From Paenibacillus phytohabitans (GTDB lineage Bacteria; Bacillota; Bacilli; Paenibacillales; Paenibacillaceae), in the NCBI RefSeq assembly GCF_013141775.1, contig NZ_WHOB01000086.1, positions 124,001-188,000 on the forward strand: a stretch of 64,000 nucleotides of DNA, given 5' to 3'. A program made the translations under genes and the position numbers. Of this stretch, positions 41,467 to 49,821 are shown piece after piece. The notes below the pieces were generated by a model. The model ran no database searches. It was not told the DNA's origin and was given only the letters and a program-made list of their open reading frames with translations. Every line of letters begins with the position of its first letter. The first letter of the stretch is position 1.

Positions 41467-42936
41467 ATGGCAATTCACAATCAAGTGCAGCTGATTACGT
41501 ATCCCGACTCGCTGGGCGGGAACCTGCAGACCCTAAACCATGTGCTGGATGAGTATTTTTCAGATATTTTTAAGGGCGGTATTCATATCCTTCCCCCGTT
41601 TCCCTCCTCGGGCGACCGGGGCTTTGCTCCGCTTACTTATTTTGAGATCGAGCCTGCCTTTGGCTCCTGGGAAGATATTAAGGTGATTGGGGCGAAGCAT
41701 GATGTGCTGCTGGATGTGATGGTTAATCATATTTCCCGGCAGTCTGAGTATTTCCAGGATTTCCTGAGACAGGGAAGACGCTCCCCGTACGTGGATTTGT
41801 TCCTGACACTCGACAAGGTCTGGGCAGACGGACAGCCTGTGCAGGCCGATATCGGCAAAATGTTTCTCCGACGCCCCTTGCCCTATTCCACGTTCACGGT
41901 CGGAGAGACGGGTGAAGAGGAGAAGGTATGGACGACCTTCGGCAAAACCGATCCCTCGGAACAAATTGACCTCGATATACATTCGGATAAGGTTAAGCAG
42001 CTGCTGAGCGATATCTTCGGGAATTTCCGTAACAACGGCGTAAAGATTGTGCGGCTGGATGCTGTAGGTTACATCATCAAGAAGCTGGGTACAAGCTGCT
42101 TCTTCGTTGAGCCTGAGATCTACGGGTTCCTGGACTGGATCAGGGAGCTGGCCGATTCGCTGGATATCGAGCTGCTGCCAGAGGTTCATTCCCACTACAG
42201 CATTCAATATAAACTGGCGGAGCGCGGGTTCTGGATCTATGATTTCATTCTGCCTTACCGCATCCTTGATACCCTTGTCAACAAAAATGCGGAAGCGCTG
42301 AAGGAATACCTGACTACGCGCCCTGCGAAGCAGTTCACGATGCTGGACTGTCATGACGGTATCCCCGTCAAGCCCGATCTTGACGGGTTAATCGACACGA
42401 AGGAAGCACGTAAGCTGGTCGATGCTTGTCTTGAACGCGGCGCCAATCTGAGCCTGATTGTCTCTGAGGGTCATAAGGCCGAGGATGGATTCGATGTACA
42501 CCAGATCCGCTGCTCCTACTACTCCGTGCTGAACAGCGATGATGACGCTTATCTGGCAGCCCGTGCCATCCAGTTCTTCGCTCCCGGCATCCCGCAGGTG
42601 TATTACGCCGGACTTCTGGCCGGAGAGAACGATGACGAAGCGGTTCGCCGCACAGGAGAAGGGCGGGAGATTAACCGTCATAACTTCAGTATAGACGAGA
42701 TTGAGCAGGCGCTTGGCAGGGGCGTAGTCCAGCGTCTCCTTGCACTGATCCGGTTCCGCAACGAATACGGCGCGTTTAACGGTGAATTCCGCGTGCTGGA
42801 ATCGGCAAGTCATGAGGTCCGGCTGCAGTGGACCAAGGGAGATTTGCATTGCACGCTGCATATTGATCTGGGCAATAACCGGACGGTCATTGATTATGCG
42901 GGACCGGAAGGGTCGAGTGTTCAGTTTGAGGTTTGA
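41467..42936 (+). CDS. Sucrose phosphorylase (GH13 subfamily 18)
   Basis: A 489-residue enzyme that uses phosphate to split sucrose, or a related glucoside, into alpha-glucose 1-phosphate and the released sugar. The GH13 catalytic residues are at the spacing of known sucrose phosphorylases: nucleophile D198 in VRLDAVGYI, acid/base E239 in LLPEVHSHY and stabilising D297 in LDCHDGIPV. The start at 41467 follows AGGAGGGCGAGAG; upstream in-frame codons overlap the kinase gene. It lacks a signal peptide and is cytoplasmic. Sucrose 6-phosphate or glucosylglycerate phosphorylases belong to the same subfamily and remain possible. Confidence 0.9.
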   Translation: MAIHNQVQLITYPDSLGGNLQTLNHVLDEYFSDIFKGGIHILPPFPSSGDRGFAPLTYFEIEPAFGSWEDIKVIGAKHDVLLDVMVNHISRQSEYFQDFLRQGRRSPYVDLFLTLDKVWADGQPVQADIGKMFLRRPLPYSTFTVGETGEEEKVWTTFGKTDPSEQIDLDIHSDKVKQLLSDIFGNFRNNGVKIVRLDAVGYIIKKLGTSCFFVEPEIYGFLDWIRELADSLDIELLPEVHSHYSIQYKLAERGFWIYDFILPYRILDTLVNKNAEALKEYLTTRPAKQFTMLDCHDGIPVKPDLDGLIDTKEARKLVDACLERGANLSLIVSEGHKAEDGFDVHQIRCSYYSVLNSDDDAYLAARAIQFFAPGIPQVYYAGLLAGENDDEAVRRTGEGREINRHNFSIDEIEQALGRGVVQRLLALIRFRNEYGAFNGEFRVLESASHEVRLQWTKGDLHCTLHIDLGNNRTVIDYAGPEGSSVQFEV

Positions 42937-42958
42937 GGGATAGAATGATCAAATGGTA

Positions 42959-43003
42959 AAGCGGTGCCTGACAGGGAAGTGCAGTCAGATACCGCTTTTT
43001 TTG
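42959..43003 (+). terminator. Terminator after the sucrose phosphorylase gene
   Basis: AAGCGGT and ACCGCTT, with inner CTGAC/GTCAG arms, form a two-part stem followed by seven T. The rest of the 530-base gap 42,937-43,467 holds no gene apart from the short leader frame at 43403. Confidence 0.8.
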
Positions 43004-43402
43004 TTATATAGGAAATTATGATATTCGTCTGTTGTGGATAACTTTCATGCCAAATGTATGCGAAAAACCGAATACAATGTGCCAACGATAGGCAGATGAG
43101 CCAAATGGGGTATGAATTCCTTTGAACATGGGCTGTACGGGAAAAACAAAGGGATAAATCCTTCTGATCTCCGGATAGTTAATTTACTTTTGATGTGCCA
43201 CTTGATTCGCCTTCCGGGCGATTTTATTCTTGAAATATAAGAAGTTATATGTTTCACCTGATAGCTTATTCGCAGAATAGCCCGTTTTCGCAAATAAAAT
43301 GAATAAATCGAAAGATTTTATAATAGTAAAGAAATTTAAAAAGCTGGTATCATGAAGAGAGTGCAGGAAGCTTGCTTCCTTAGAGGTTATTGGAGGTTAT
43401 TT

Positions 43403-43438
43403 ATGAAAGCGTTTTATTTAGCGGGTGCCAAATTGTAA
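43403..43438 (+). CDS. Possible 11-codon leader peptide before the YesN-like gene
   Basis: An ATG with GGAGG at six-base spacing opens the short frame MKAFYLAGAKL, ending 29 bases before the regulator start. The strong ribosome site on so short a frame suggests a translated leader. A cre-like sequence lies inside it. Confidence 0.4.
   Translation: MKAFYLAGAKL
43404..43417 (+). promoter_or_regulatory. Probable CcpA (cre) site
   Basis: TGAAAGCGTTTTAT matches TGWAARCGYTWNCW at 13 of 14 positions. A 17-base stretch here (43405-43421) is identical to 34763-34779 in the start of the first binding-protein gene. Confidence 0.5.
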
Positions 43439-43467
43439 GCGGGTATACAGAGAAAAGGGGGAGCAGC

Positions 43468-45684
43468 ATGAACAAATACGGTTATAAAAAAACCATATTC
43501 AATCACCTGGTTTTATCCTATACCATTCTTTCTGTTGTTCTAATCAGTGCGATGGGCGGCTATTGGTATACCCAGGCCAACCGTATGATGGATCAGGAAA
43601 TCGCCAAGGACAGTGTCACCCGGCTGAATGCCGTTCAGACGTTTATTGAACAGACACTGCTCAAAAAATATGAGGATAACCTGCAGAACAAGGCTTTATC
43701 CATCAATTTTATCCAAAGCAACGCCAACCTGAGCCAACTGCTGTACGGGGGCTGGAAGGGGAATCTGAGCCGGGCGGCTTCCTTTAATAATGATCTGGAG
43801 TTCTTCAAGGTGGAGAATACGGGTGTCACTAATGTGGCTGTATATTTCCCAGGGAATGATTATGTAGTGGATGCAGACAAGTTTTATATGAAAACGGCCA
43901 ATTCGCTGGAATCGGGATTCTACTGGAAACTGGCCCATATGCCGCTGAAGAAGTGGACAGTCCGGACCAACGCAAACGGTGAGCAGGTTATCAGCTATGT
44001 GATTAAGCTTCCTTATCAACTGCCGAGTGTGAAGGCTGCGGGGTATTTCATCATCGATGTAGGCGTGAACTATCTGCAGACCGTTGTGGCTCCGATGCTT
44101 AGTTCTCCGGAAGATAAGCTGCTGGTGCTGGATGGAGCGGATCATGTGCTGTTCTCAGCAGGTGGTGAGAATAGCAGAATCGATGAGCTTTTGCAGGAAG
44201 CGCTTGGTTCCGGGTCTGCCCAGGAAAGAAGGATTAAGGAGGGCGGAGTGCCGGGAGTCTTATCACAGCTTCCATCCGTTCATTCGGCTCATCAATGGAC
44301 CTATGCGATGTACCGGCCGACCAATACCGTAGAACTCTTCACCGAGCATCTAAAAACAGGGCTATATACCGCCTCGGCCGTCATTATTCTGTTCGGACTA
44401 CTTATCTCTTTCCTGTTCTCCAAGCAGCTCTATATCCCCATTAAACAGCTGATGGCCAAGATCGGCAGCTTCCAGCCGGCGCATTCACATGACTCCCGCG
44501 GGAATGAGTATATGATTATCGGGGATACCTTTTCCTTAATGAAAGACAAGATCGTGGATTTGGAATCCCAGGCGAGGAAGAGCGAGCTTATCAATCTGCT
44601 GCTGGGGGTCAGCCAGAGCGAGGAGCATCAGGAGAGAGTACTGCCGGATACCGCTTATTGTGCAGCCTACCTTCAGCTTACCGCAGGGGAGCCGGAGGGG
44701 TTAAAAGCCAGGTATGAGCTCTACAGCACGCTTCCGGGAGAATTCATCTCACTCAATGCAAGAGAGGCGGTCATTCTGTATTACCTGGAACTGGACTGCG
44801 GCTTTGAACCGTCCATTCTTATCAATGATCTGCAGGGATTGCAGCGGATCTCCGGCGAGGGCTTCACCTTTCAGGCGGCCATTGGCCGGAAGGTTCATTC
44901 TATTGAAGATATTCCTGATTCCTATCAGACGGCGCAGCAGGCCAGCCGGTATCATTTTATCTACGGCAAGCATACGGTGATTTCATTCCACAAGACGCAG
45001 TCCCTGAATGCGGAGCCTATGTTCTTTAATTTTGAGCATTACAGCAATGCGCTGAAGGCAGGGGACCTTAAGGGAGTGAATGATTTCCTCGATACCTTTG
45101 TCTCGGCGCTGCATAAAGAAGAGGTCCAGATTGATGCCGCAGAGCTGGCCGTGCTCCAGCTGATCGCCCAGCTGTACCAATGTGTGATTGAGCTGAAGCT
45201 GCAGCATCTGCTTCCGTATTCCAATCTGTTCGACGAGCTGAAGAAGGATACCCTGTACGAAACGATGACAAGCATCCGGAAGCTGTGTACAGAAATTACA
45301 GAACTGATGAATGCTGAAGGCAATCATGCCCATGCGGAGGTCATCCGTACATTAAAGGCCTTCATATCCAGTCACCTGCATGAGGACTTATCGCTGCAGA
45401 TTCTGTCGAGGGAAGTCTCGCTGGCACCGGCTTATATCTCCACCTTATTCAGTGAGGTCACCAAAACCCCGTTCACCGAATATGTAACGAAGCTGAGACT
45501 GGAGAAGGCCGCTGAGCTGCTGATTGCCGATTCGCGGCTGTCTATCGCTGTGATTGCCGAGCAGGTCGGCTACCGTAATCCGCAATATTTTCACAGCAAA
45601 TTCAAAGCCCGGTACGGCGTCACCCCTGTCCAATACCGGAAATCGCATAAGGATCACGCGGATTGGATCACTTTGGAGAATTGA
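43468..45684 (+). CDS. Membrane-bound AraC-type regulator (YesN-like, with extracellular sensor)
   Basis: A 738-residue one-component regulator. A first membrane segment lies at about 14-35, an extracellular sensing domain of about 255 residues follows, and a second membrane segment is near 293-315 (ASAVIILFGLLISFLF). A cytoplasmic region leads to a C-terminal AraC double helix-turn-helix (about 640-735, with SREVSLAPAYISTLFSEV and IAEQVGYRNPQYFHSKF). Such proteins sit upstream of LplB/LplC-type transporters and polysaccharide genes and switch them on when an extracellular sugar or binding protein is sensed. GGGGGAGCAGC supports the start at 43468. The transporter at 46218 is the likely target. 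Confidence 0.92.
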   Translation: MNKYGYKKTIFNHLVLSYTILSVVLISAMGGYWYTQANRMMDQEIAKDSVTRLNAVQTFIEQTLLKKYEDNLQNKALSINFIQSNANLSQLLYGGWKGNLSRAASFNNDLEFFKVENTGVTNVAVYFPGNDYVVDADKFYMKTANSLESGFYWKLAHMPLKKWTVRTNANGEQVISYVIKLPYQLPSVKAAGYFIIDVGVNYLQTVVAPMLSSPEDKLLVLDGADHVLFSAGGENSRIDELLQEALGSGSAQERRIKEGGVPGVLSQLPSVHSAHQWTYAMYRPTNTVELFTEHLKTGLYTASAVIILFGLLISFLFSKQLYIPIKQLMAKIGSFQPAHSHDSRGNEYMIIGDTFSLMKDKIVDLESQARKSELINLLLGVSQSEEHQERVLPDTAYCAAYLQLTAGEPEGLKARYELYSTLPGEFISLNAREAVILYYLELDCGFEPSILINDLQGLQRISGEGFTFQAAIGRKVHSIEDIPDSYQTAQQASRYHFIYGKHTVISFHKTQSLNAEPMFFNFEHYSNALKAGDLKGVNDFLDTFVSALHKEEVQIDAAELAVLQLIAQLYQCVIELKLQHLLPYSNLFDELKKDTLYETMTSIRKLCTEITELMNAEGNHAHAEVIRTLKAFISSHLHEDLSLQILSREVSLAPAYISTLFSEVTKTPFTEYVTKLRLEKAAELLIADSRLSIAVIAEQVGYRNPQYFHSKFKARYGVTPVQYRKSHKDHADWITLEN

Positions 45685-45723
45685 ATGTCCTAGCAACGCC
45701 AGCCTTAAATATTAATTATCCCG

Positions 45724-45749
45724 AACCTTCACGCCAATGAAGGTTTTTT
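45724..45749 (+). terminator. Terminator after the YesN-like gene
   Basis: AACCTTCA and TGAAGGTT form an eight-base stem with a six-base loop, followed by TTTTTT. Confidence 0.8.
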
Positions 45750-45776
45750 GTTTGTATAGGAAATGATGCAGTTTGA

Positions 45777-45863
45777 AAAGGTGAGGATAACGGTGAAGAA
45801 GCGGCTTATACGGCGTGGGAAGACACCTACGGGAGTCGGGATACCGCGGCAGCTGAAAAATAG
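45777..45863 (+). pseudogene. Possible 3' gene scrap in the 45,685-46,217 gap
   Basis: The frame after a TGA reads KGEDNGEEAAYTAWEDTYGS and then RDTAAAEK before TAG. Its composition looks like the C-terminal end of a protein, but no start, ribosome site or upstream part exists. The rest of the 533-base gap holds the promoter region of the transporter operon and no gene I can support. Confidence 0.2.
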
Positions 45864-46127
45864 ATGGATATTCTACACTTGCTAAAGGGCGAAGGAGGCA
45901 ATGTCAAACAGCACGATACTTAAATAGCAAAAATAAGATACGTTTTACCACTTAATTTCATAAGGGGAGGTAGCGCTTCAGCATTTTGAGTAGCGGCTAC
46001 TATTCATGAGAAAGAGTCGCTGATGTGTTCAGATTTTCGGCCGAAAGTGGATAACCGCTTAAATAATTGAACTTCTGCAGGCGGCAAAACGAAAGAAAGT
46101 ATAAGGAATTGAATGAAGTTGAACTAG

Positions 46128-46141
46128 AAAAAGCGCTTCCA
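46128..46141 (+). promoter_or_regulatory. Possible CcpA (cre) site before the second transporter
   Basis: AAAAAGCGCTTCCA has the palindromic AAGCGCTT core of catabolite-responsive elements and matches 12 of 14 consensus positions. It lies 77 bases before the permease start. Confidence 0.4.
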
Positions 46142-46217
46142 TAAATCTAAACTTACATTTGTGAGCGGCACATGATGAATATACCGAGCTTGTCTATTTT
46201 GGAAAGGAGCAACTGTA

Positions 46218-47183
46218 ATGACCTCGCTAGTCACTTCGGACGGGAAAACCCGGCCCGGGAGGAAAACCTCAAAGATCGCAGCAGTATGGAAAGAATATAA
46301 AAAATGCAGGTATCTCTTTCTATTACTTACACCCGTACTGATCTGGTACGCCGTATTCGCATACTCGCCTTTGTATGGAATTCAGCTGGCATTCAAGGAT
46401 TTCCGGATTATGGATGGGATCTGGGGGAGCCCCTGGGTCGGACTGAAGCATTTCAAATTTCTGTTCCTGCAATCGCCTGACTTCTTCAAAATTCTGGAGA
46501 ATACGGTTGTCATCAGTATCTATCATATTGTATTCGGCTTCCCCGCGCCGATCATTCTTGCGCTGATGATTAATGAAATCCGGTCGTCTAAGTTTAAGAA
46601 GATCGCCCAATCGCTTACCTATCTGCCTCATTTCTTCTCCTGGGTCATTCTGGGCGGGATTCTGATCACCTTGCTCTCCCCATCCACTGGAGTGGTGAAT
46701 TATCTGATTACATTGGTCGGACTTGACCCGGTTTATTTCCTGGGTGATCCCCATTATTTCAGATTTACACTGGTGACCTCGGCGATCTGGAAGGAAGTAG
46801 GCTGGGGGACGATCATCTATCTGGCTGCGCTCACGGGAGTTTCCCCCGATTTATATGAAGCGGCTGTCATGGACGGGGCGAGCAGGTGGAAGCAGACCCT
46901 CAAAATCACGCTGCCGTCCATCCTGCCCGTTATTGTGCTGATGCTTATCCTGCGGATGGGCGGAATTCTCGATGCAGGGTTCGACCAGATTCTGAACCTG
47001 TACTCGCCCGCAACCTATGAAGTGGCTGATATTCTGGATACCTATGTGTACCGGGTAGGCTTGCAGAATTTTCAATTCAGTCTGACGACAGCGGTAGGAT
47101 TATTTAAGAATGTGATCGCTTTCATGCTGGTGCTGTTCACCAACTATATCTCGAAGAAGCTGGGGCAAGACGGATTATTCTAA
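46218..47183 (+). CDS. ABC transporter permease, LplB-like
   Basis: A 321-residue permease with about six membrane segments (first near 32-53, LFLLLTPVLIWYAVFAYSPL). The EAA loop reads YEAAVMDGASRWKQTLKITL near residues 213-232. GGAAAGGAG precedes the start. It is the first gene of a transporter operon with the permease and binding protein that follow and a GH28-like hydrolase, so the substrate is probably a pectic or similar oligosaccharide. Confidence 0.94.
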   Translation: MTSLVTSDGKTRPGRKTSKIAAVWKEYKKCRYLFLLLTPVLIWYAVFAYSPLYGIQLAFKDFRIMDGIWGSPWVGLKHFKFLFLQSPDFFKILENTVVISIYHIVFGFPAPIILALMINEIRSSKFKKIAQSLTYLPHFFSWVILGGILITLLSPSTGVVNYLITLVGLDPVYFLGDPHYFRFTLVTSAIWKEVGWGTIIYLAALTGVSPDLYEAAVMDGASRWKQTLKITLPSILPVIVLMLILRMGGILDAGFDQILNLYSPATYEVADILDTYVYRVGLQNFQFSLTTAVGLFKNVIAFMLVLFTNYISKKLGQDGLF

Positions 47184-47203
47184 TTTGAAAGGAGCACCAG
47201 GCA

Positions 47204-48076
47204 GTGAGACAAGGCAAAGGGAGTACGCTGTTTCAAATCTTTCTGATTACATTCATGGTTATTCTCTGCATGATCATGTTATATCCATTCGTTCATATGC
47301 TGTCGATCTCGTTCAGCAGTCCCGCAGAGTCGTTAAGACTGGGCATCCACCTGTATCCGAAGCAGGTATCCTTGTATGCATGGGAGCGGGTACTGGGGAA
47401 AAATGATATCTGGATCGGCTTCGGCAATACCGTCTTCAGAACCGTAGTGGGTACGGTATGCTCCGTTCTCTTCATGTCCATGGGAGCTTATCCCCTGTCG
47501 AGAAGATATCTGCCCCACCGCAATGTGTTTACGCTCCTGATCGTATTTACGATGTTCTTCGGCGGCGGCCTGATTCCAACCTATTTCCTGATTAAGAACC
47601 TCGGGCTGCTGGATACCCGTGCGGTATACATATTGCCGGGGCTGGTCAGCACCTTCTCCATGCTCATTCTGCGCAATTTCTTTCAGGCGATCCCGGATGA
47701 GCTGGAGGATTCAGCCAAAATTGACGGAGCGAACGATTTGCGGATTCTTTTCCAGATTGTATTGCCGCTGTCCCTGCCGGTTCTGGCTACGCTGTCTCTA
47801 TGGTCGGCAGTTGGACACTGGAACGCCTGGTTTGATGCCGTGCTCTATATTCAGGACCCTGACAAGCAGGTCTTGACCACCTTTTTGCGGAGGGTCGTGA
47901 TCACAGGCGAGGACCTGTCCATGTACGCCTCCAATACAACAAACACGGCTTTGGGATATCAGGAGCCGATTAAGGCGGCCACCCTGATGTTCACGGCTCT
48001 GCCGATTATCATTGTCTATCCGTTCCTGCAAAAGTATTTCGTCAAAGGTACAATGGTAGGCTCGCTCAAAGGGTAA
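47204..48076 (+). CDS. ABC transporter permease, LplC-like
   Basis: A 290-residue permease of the carbohydrate uptake 1 type with about six membrane segments. The EAA loop is ELEDSAKIDGANDLRILFQI near residues 165-184, and the C-terminus is VKGTMVGSLKG. It starts with GTG after AAAGGAG, 20 bases behind the first permease. Confidence 0.94.
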   Translation: MRQGKGSTLFQIFLITFMVILCMIMLYPFVHMLSISFSSPAESLRLGIHLYPKQVSLYAWERVLGKNDIWIGFGNTVFRTVVGTVCSVLFMSMGAYPLSRRYLPHRNVFTLLIVFTMFFGGGLIPTYFLIKNLGLLDTRAVYILPGLVSTFSMLILRNFFQAIPDELEDSAKIDGANDLRILFQIVLPLSLPVLATLSLWSAVGHWNAWFDAVLYIQDPDKQVLTTFLRRVVITGEDLSMYASNTTNTALGYQEPIKAATLMFTALPIIIVYPFLQKYFVKGTMVGSLKG

Positions 48077-48156
48077 CAGGTTGTACTCAATCTGCTATAC
48101 AGGCAGGATTGTTTAAATAACAAGCACCAGAGGAAAAAAGGGAGGATATTAGAAAA

Positions 48157-49728
48157 ATGAAAACAAAACCATGGTTGACCGGTATGGCAGCATTGCTGCT
48201 GTCCACCTCGTTGCTTGCCAGCGGGTGCAGCAATAACGGAAATAATAGTACTTCTTCATCCAATACTCCGGCGGATCCGGGAACGGAAGCGCCAATTGAA
48301 ATCACCTGGGCGAACAACTGGAATGCGCCGGAAGCCGACAATAGCTATGTGCAGAAATTCATTGAGCAGAAATTCAACGTCAAAATTAAAAATGTAAAAT
48401 TTGAAACGGCAACCTGGAAGGAACAACTCGGGGTCATGCTTGCCTCCGGCAACATACCGGATGTTCTGGCTGTCGATGGAAGTGTCGGGGACATGGTGCA
48501 ATGGGCGGATCAGGGTGTAATCGCCAGTATTCCGGTGGAGGATATTAAGACGTATATGCCCAAATATGTGGCAGACGTGGAGAGTGTTGATCCCAAGGCA
48601 TGGGATGCGGGAAGCTATAACGGCAAGAACTGGGGAGTTCCCAAGGTATGGTCCAACGGCAGCACAGGCTTCATGCCGGCGTATAACGGACAATGGCTGA
48701 AAGCGATTGGCTATAACGAGGCTCCCAAAGATCTGACGGAGCTGGAAGATGTCTTGACCAAGTTCACGAATAGCGATCCGGACGGCAACGGCAAGAAGGA
48801 TACCTTCGGGATGTCCGGACGCGGTAAAGATGCGCAAATGCAGATGTTTAATCCCATCTTTTCCGCTTACGGTGTGAACCCGTTCCAGTTCAAGCTGGGA
48901 GCTGACGGTAAAGTGGAATACGGTGCGATTACGGAGGGAGCCAGACAAGGATTGGCACTTCTGAATAAATGGTTCGAGGCGGGAATTATTGACCCGGAAT
49001 TCGTTACGGATGGCAATGGTGAAATTCAGACTAAATTTATCAGCTTGAGAACCGGCATGTTCGATACCGGCATGTGGCATCATCTGTATAAAGACGGCTA
49101 CTTCGGCCAGGTATCGGTAGATAAGGGAATTGAGCTGGTTCCGGGGACTCCGCTTACCGGGCCTGACGGCAAGAAGTATGCATTCTCCAATGGCGCCTTG
49201 CAGCCTCCAATCTTCTTCGGCGTTCAGCTTGAAAAGGATGATCAGAAGAGACAGAGAATTCTGGAGATCCTGGAGTATGTCGCCACGGATAAAGAAGGGT
49301 ATCTGACCACCACTTTCGGCAAGGAAGGGGTAACGTATAATCTGGAGGGCGATCTGGCTGTGGCTATCGAGAATCCAGCGGAAACTTTTGCGGCATTAGG
49401 TGTAGGCTTCTATAATCCGCTCGGCGGCAAGGTGGAAGCAATGACCAAATATCATTTCTCTGCCGACAAAATTGCCTTCCGTGACAAGTACACCAAAATC
49501 GACGGACTCACTGTGCTGACAGACCTGATGCAATCGACTGTTATGACGACAAAGGCGCAATATGAGACGATTCTGAATACGCTTCAGACCCAGTTTTATA
49601 TTAAAGCTATCACAGGAGAAGCAGACACGGACAAGGCATTCGATGATTTCAAAGCCCAGTGGCTGAAGTCAGGCGGACAAGCGGAGCTGGATGAAGCCCA
49701 GAAGATCTACGAAGAGCGCAGCAAATAA
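48157..49728 (+). CDS. ABC transporter solute-binding lipoprotein (family 1)
   Basis: A 523-residue lipoprotein. The lipobox is LASGC (cysteine near residue 24), followed by an Asn/Ser linker. The mature protein shows the family pattern: FNVKIKNVKFETATWKEQL, ASGNIPDVLAVDGS, YMPKYVADVESVDPK. It captures the oligosaccharide for the two permeases just upstream. A hairpin follows its stop. Confidence 0.94.
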   Translation: MKTKPWLTGMAALLLSTSLLASGCSNNGNNSTSSSNTPADPGTEAPIEITWANNWNAPEADNSYVQKFIEQKFNVKIKNVKFETATWKEQLGVMLASGNIPDVLAVDGSVGDMVQWADQGVIASIPVEDIKTYMPKYVADVESVDPKAWDAGSYNGKNWGVPKVWSNGSTGFMPAYNGQWLKAIGYNEAPKDLTELEDVLTKFTNSDPDGNGKKDTFGMSGRGKDAQMQMFNPIFSAYGVNPFQFKLGADGKVEYGAITEGARQGLALLNKWFEAGIIDPEFVTDGNGEIQTKFISLRTGMFDTGMWHHLYKDGYFGQVSVDKGIELVPGTPLTGPDGKKYAFSNGALQPPIFFGVQLEKDDQKRQRILEILEYVATDKEGYLTTTFGKEGVTYNLEGDLAVAIENPAETFAALGVGFYNPLGGKVEAMTKYHFSADKIAFRDKYTKIDGLTVLTDLMQSTVMTTKAQYETILNTLQTQFYIKAITGEADTDKAFDDFKAQWLKSGGQAELDEAQKIYEERSK

Positions 49729-49752
49729 GTCTATTACACGCACGAATTCATG

Positions 49753-49798
49753 ACCGGCTGTGCAGACATGGAGACATGCCTGCACAGCCGGTTTCATC
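49753..49798 (+). terminator. Strong hairpin after the binding protein gene
   Basis: ACCGGCTGTGCAG and CTGCACAGCCGGT are perfect thirteen-base arms, followed by a weak TTTCATCATTT tail. It lies between the binding protein and hydrolase genes and probably gives partial termination and message stability. An apparent ATG start for the hydrolase at 49750 would lie in this stem. Confidence 0.65.
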
Positions 49799-49821
49799 AT
49801 TTACTGACAGGAGTGGGAATA

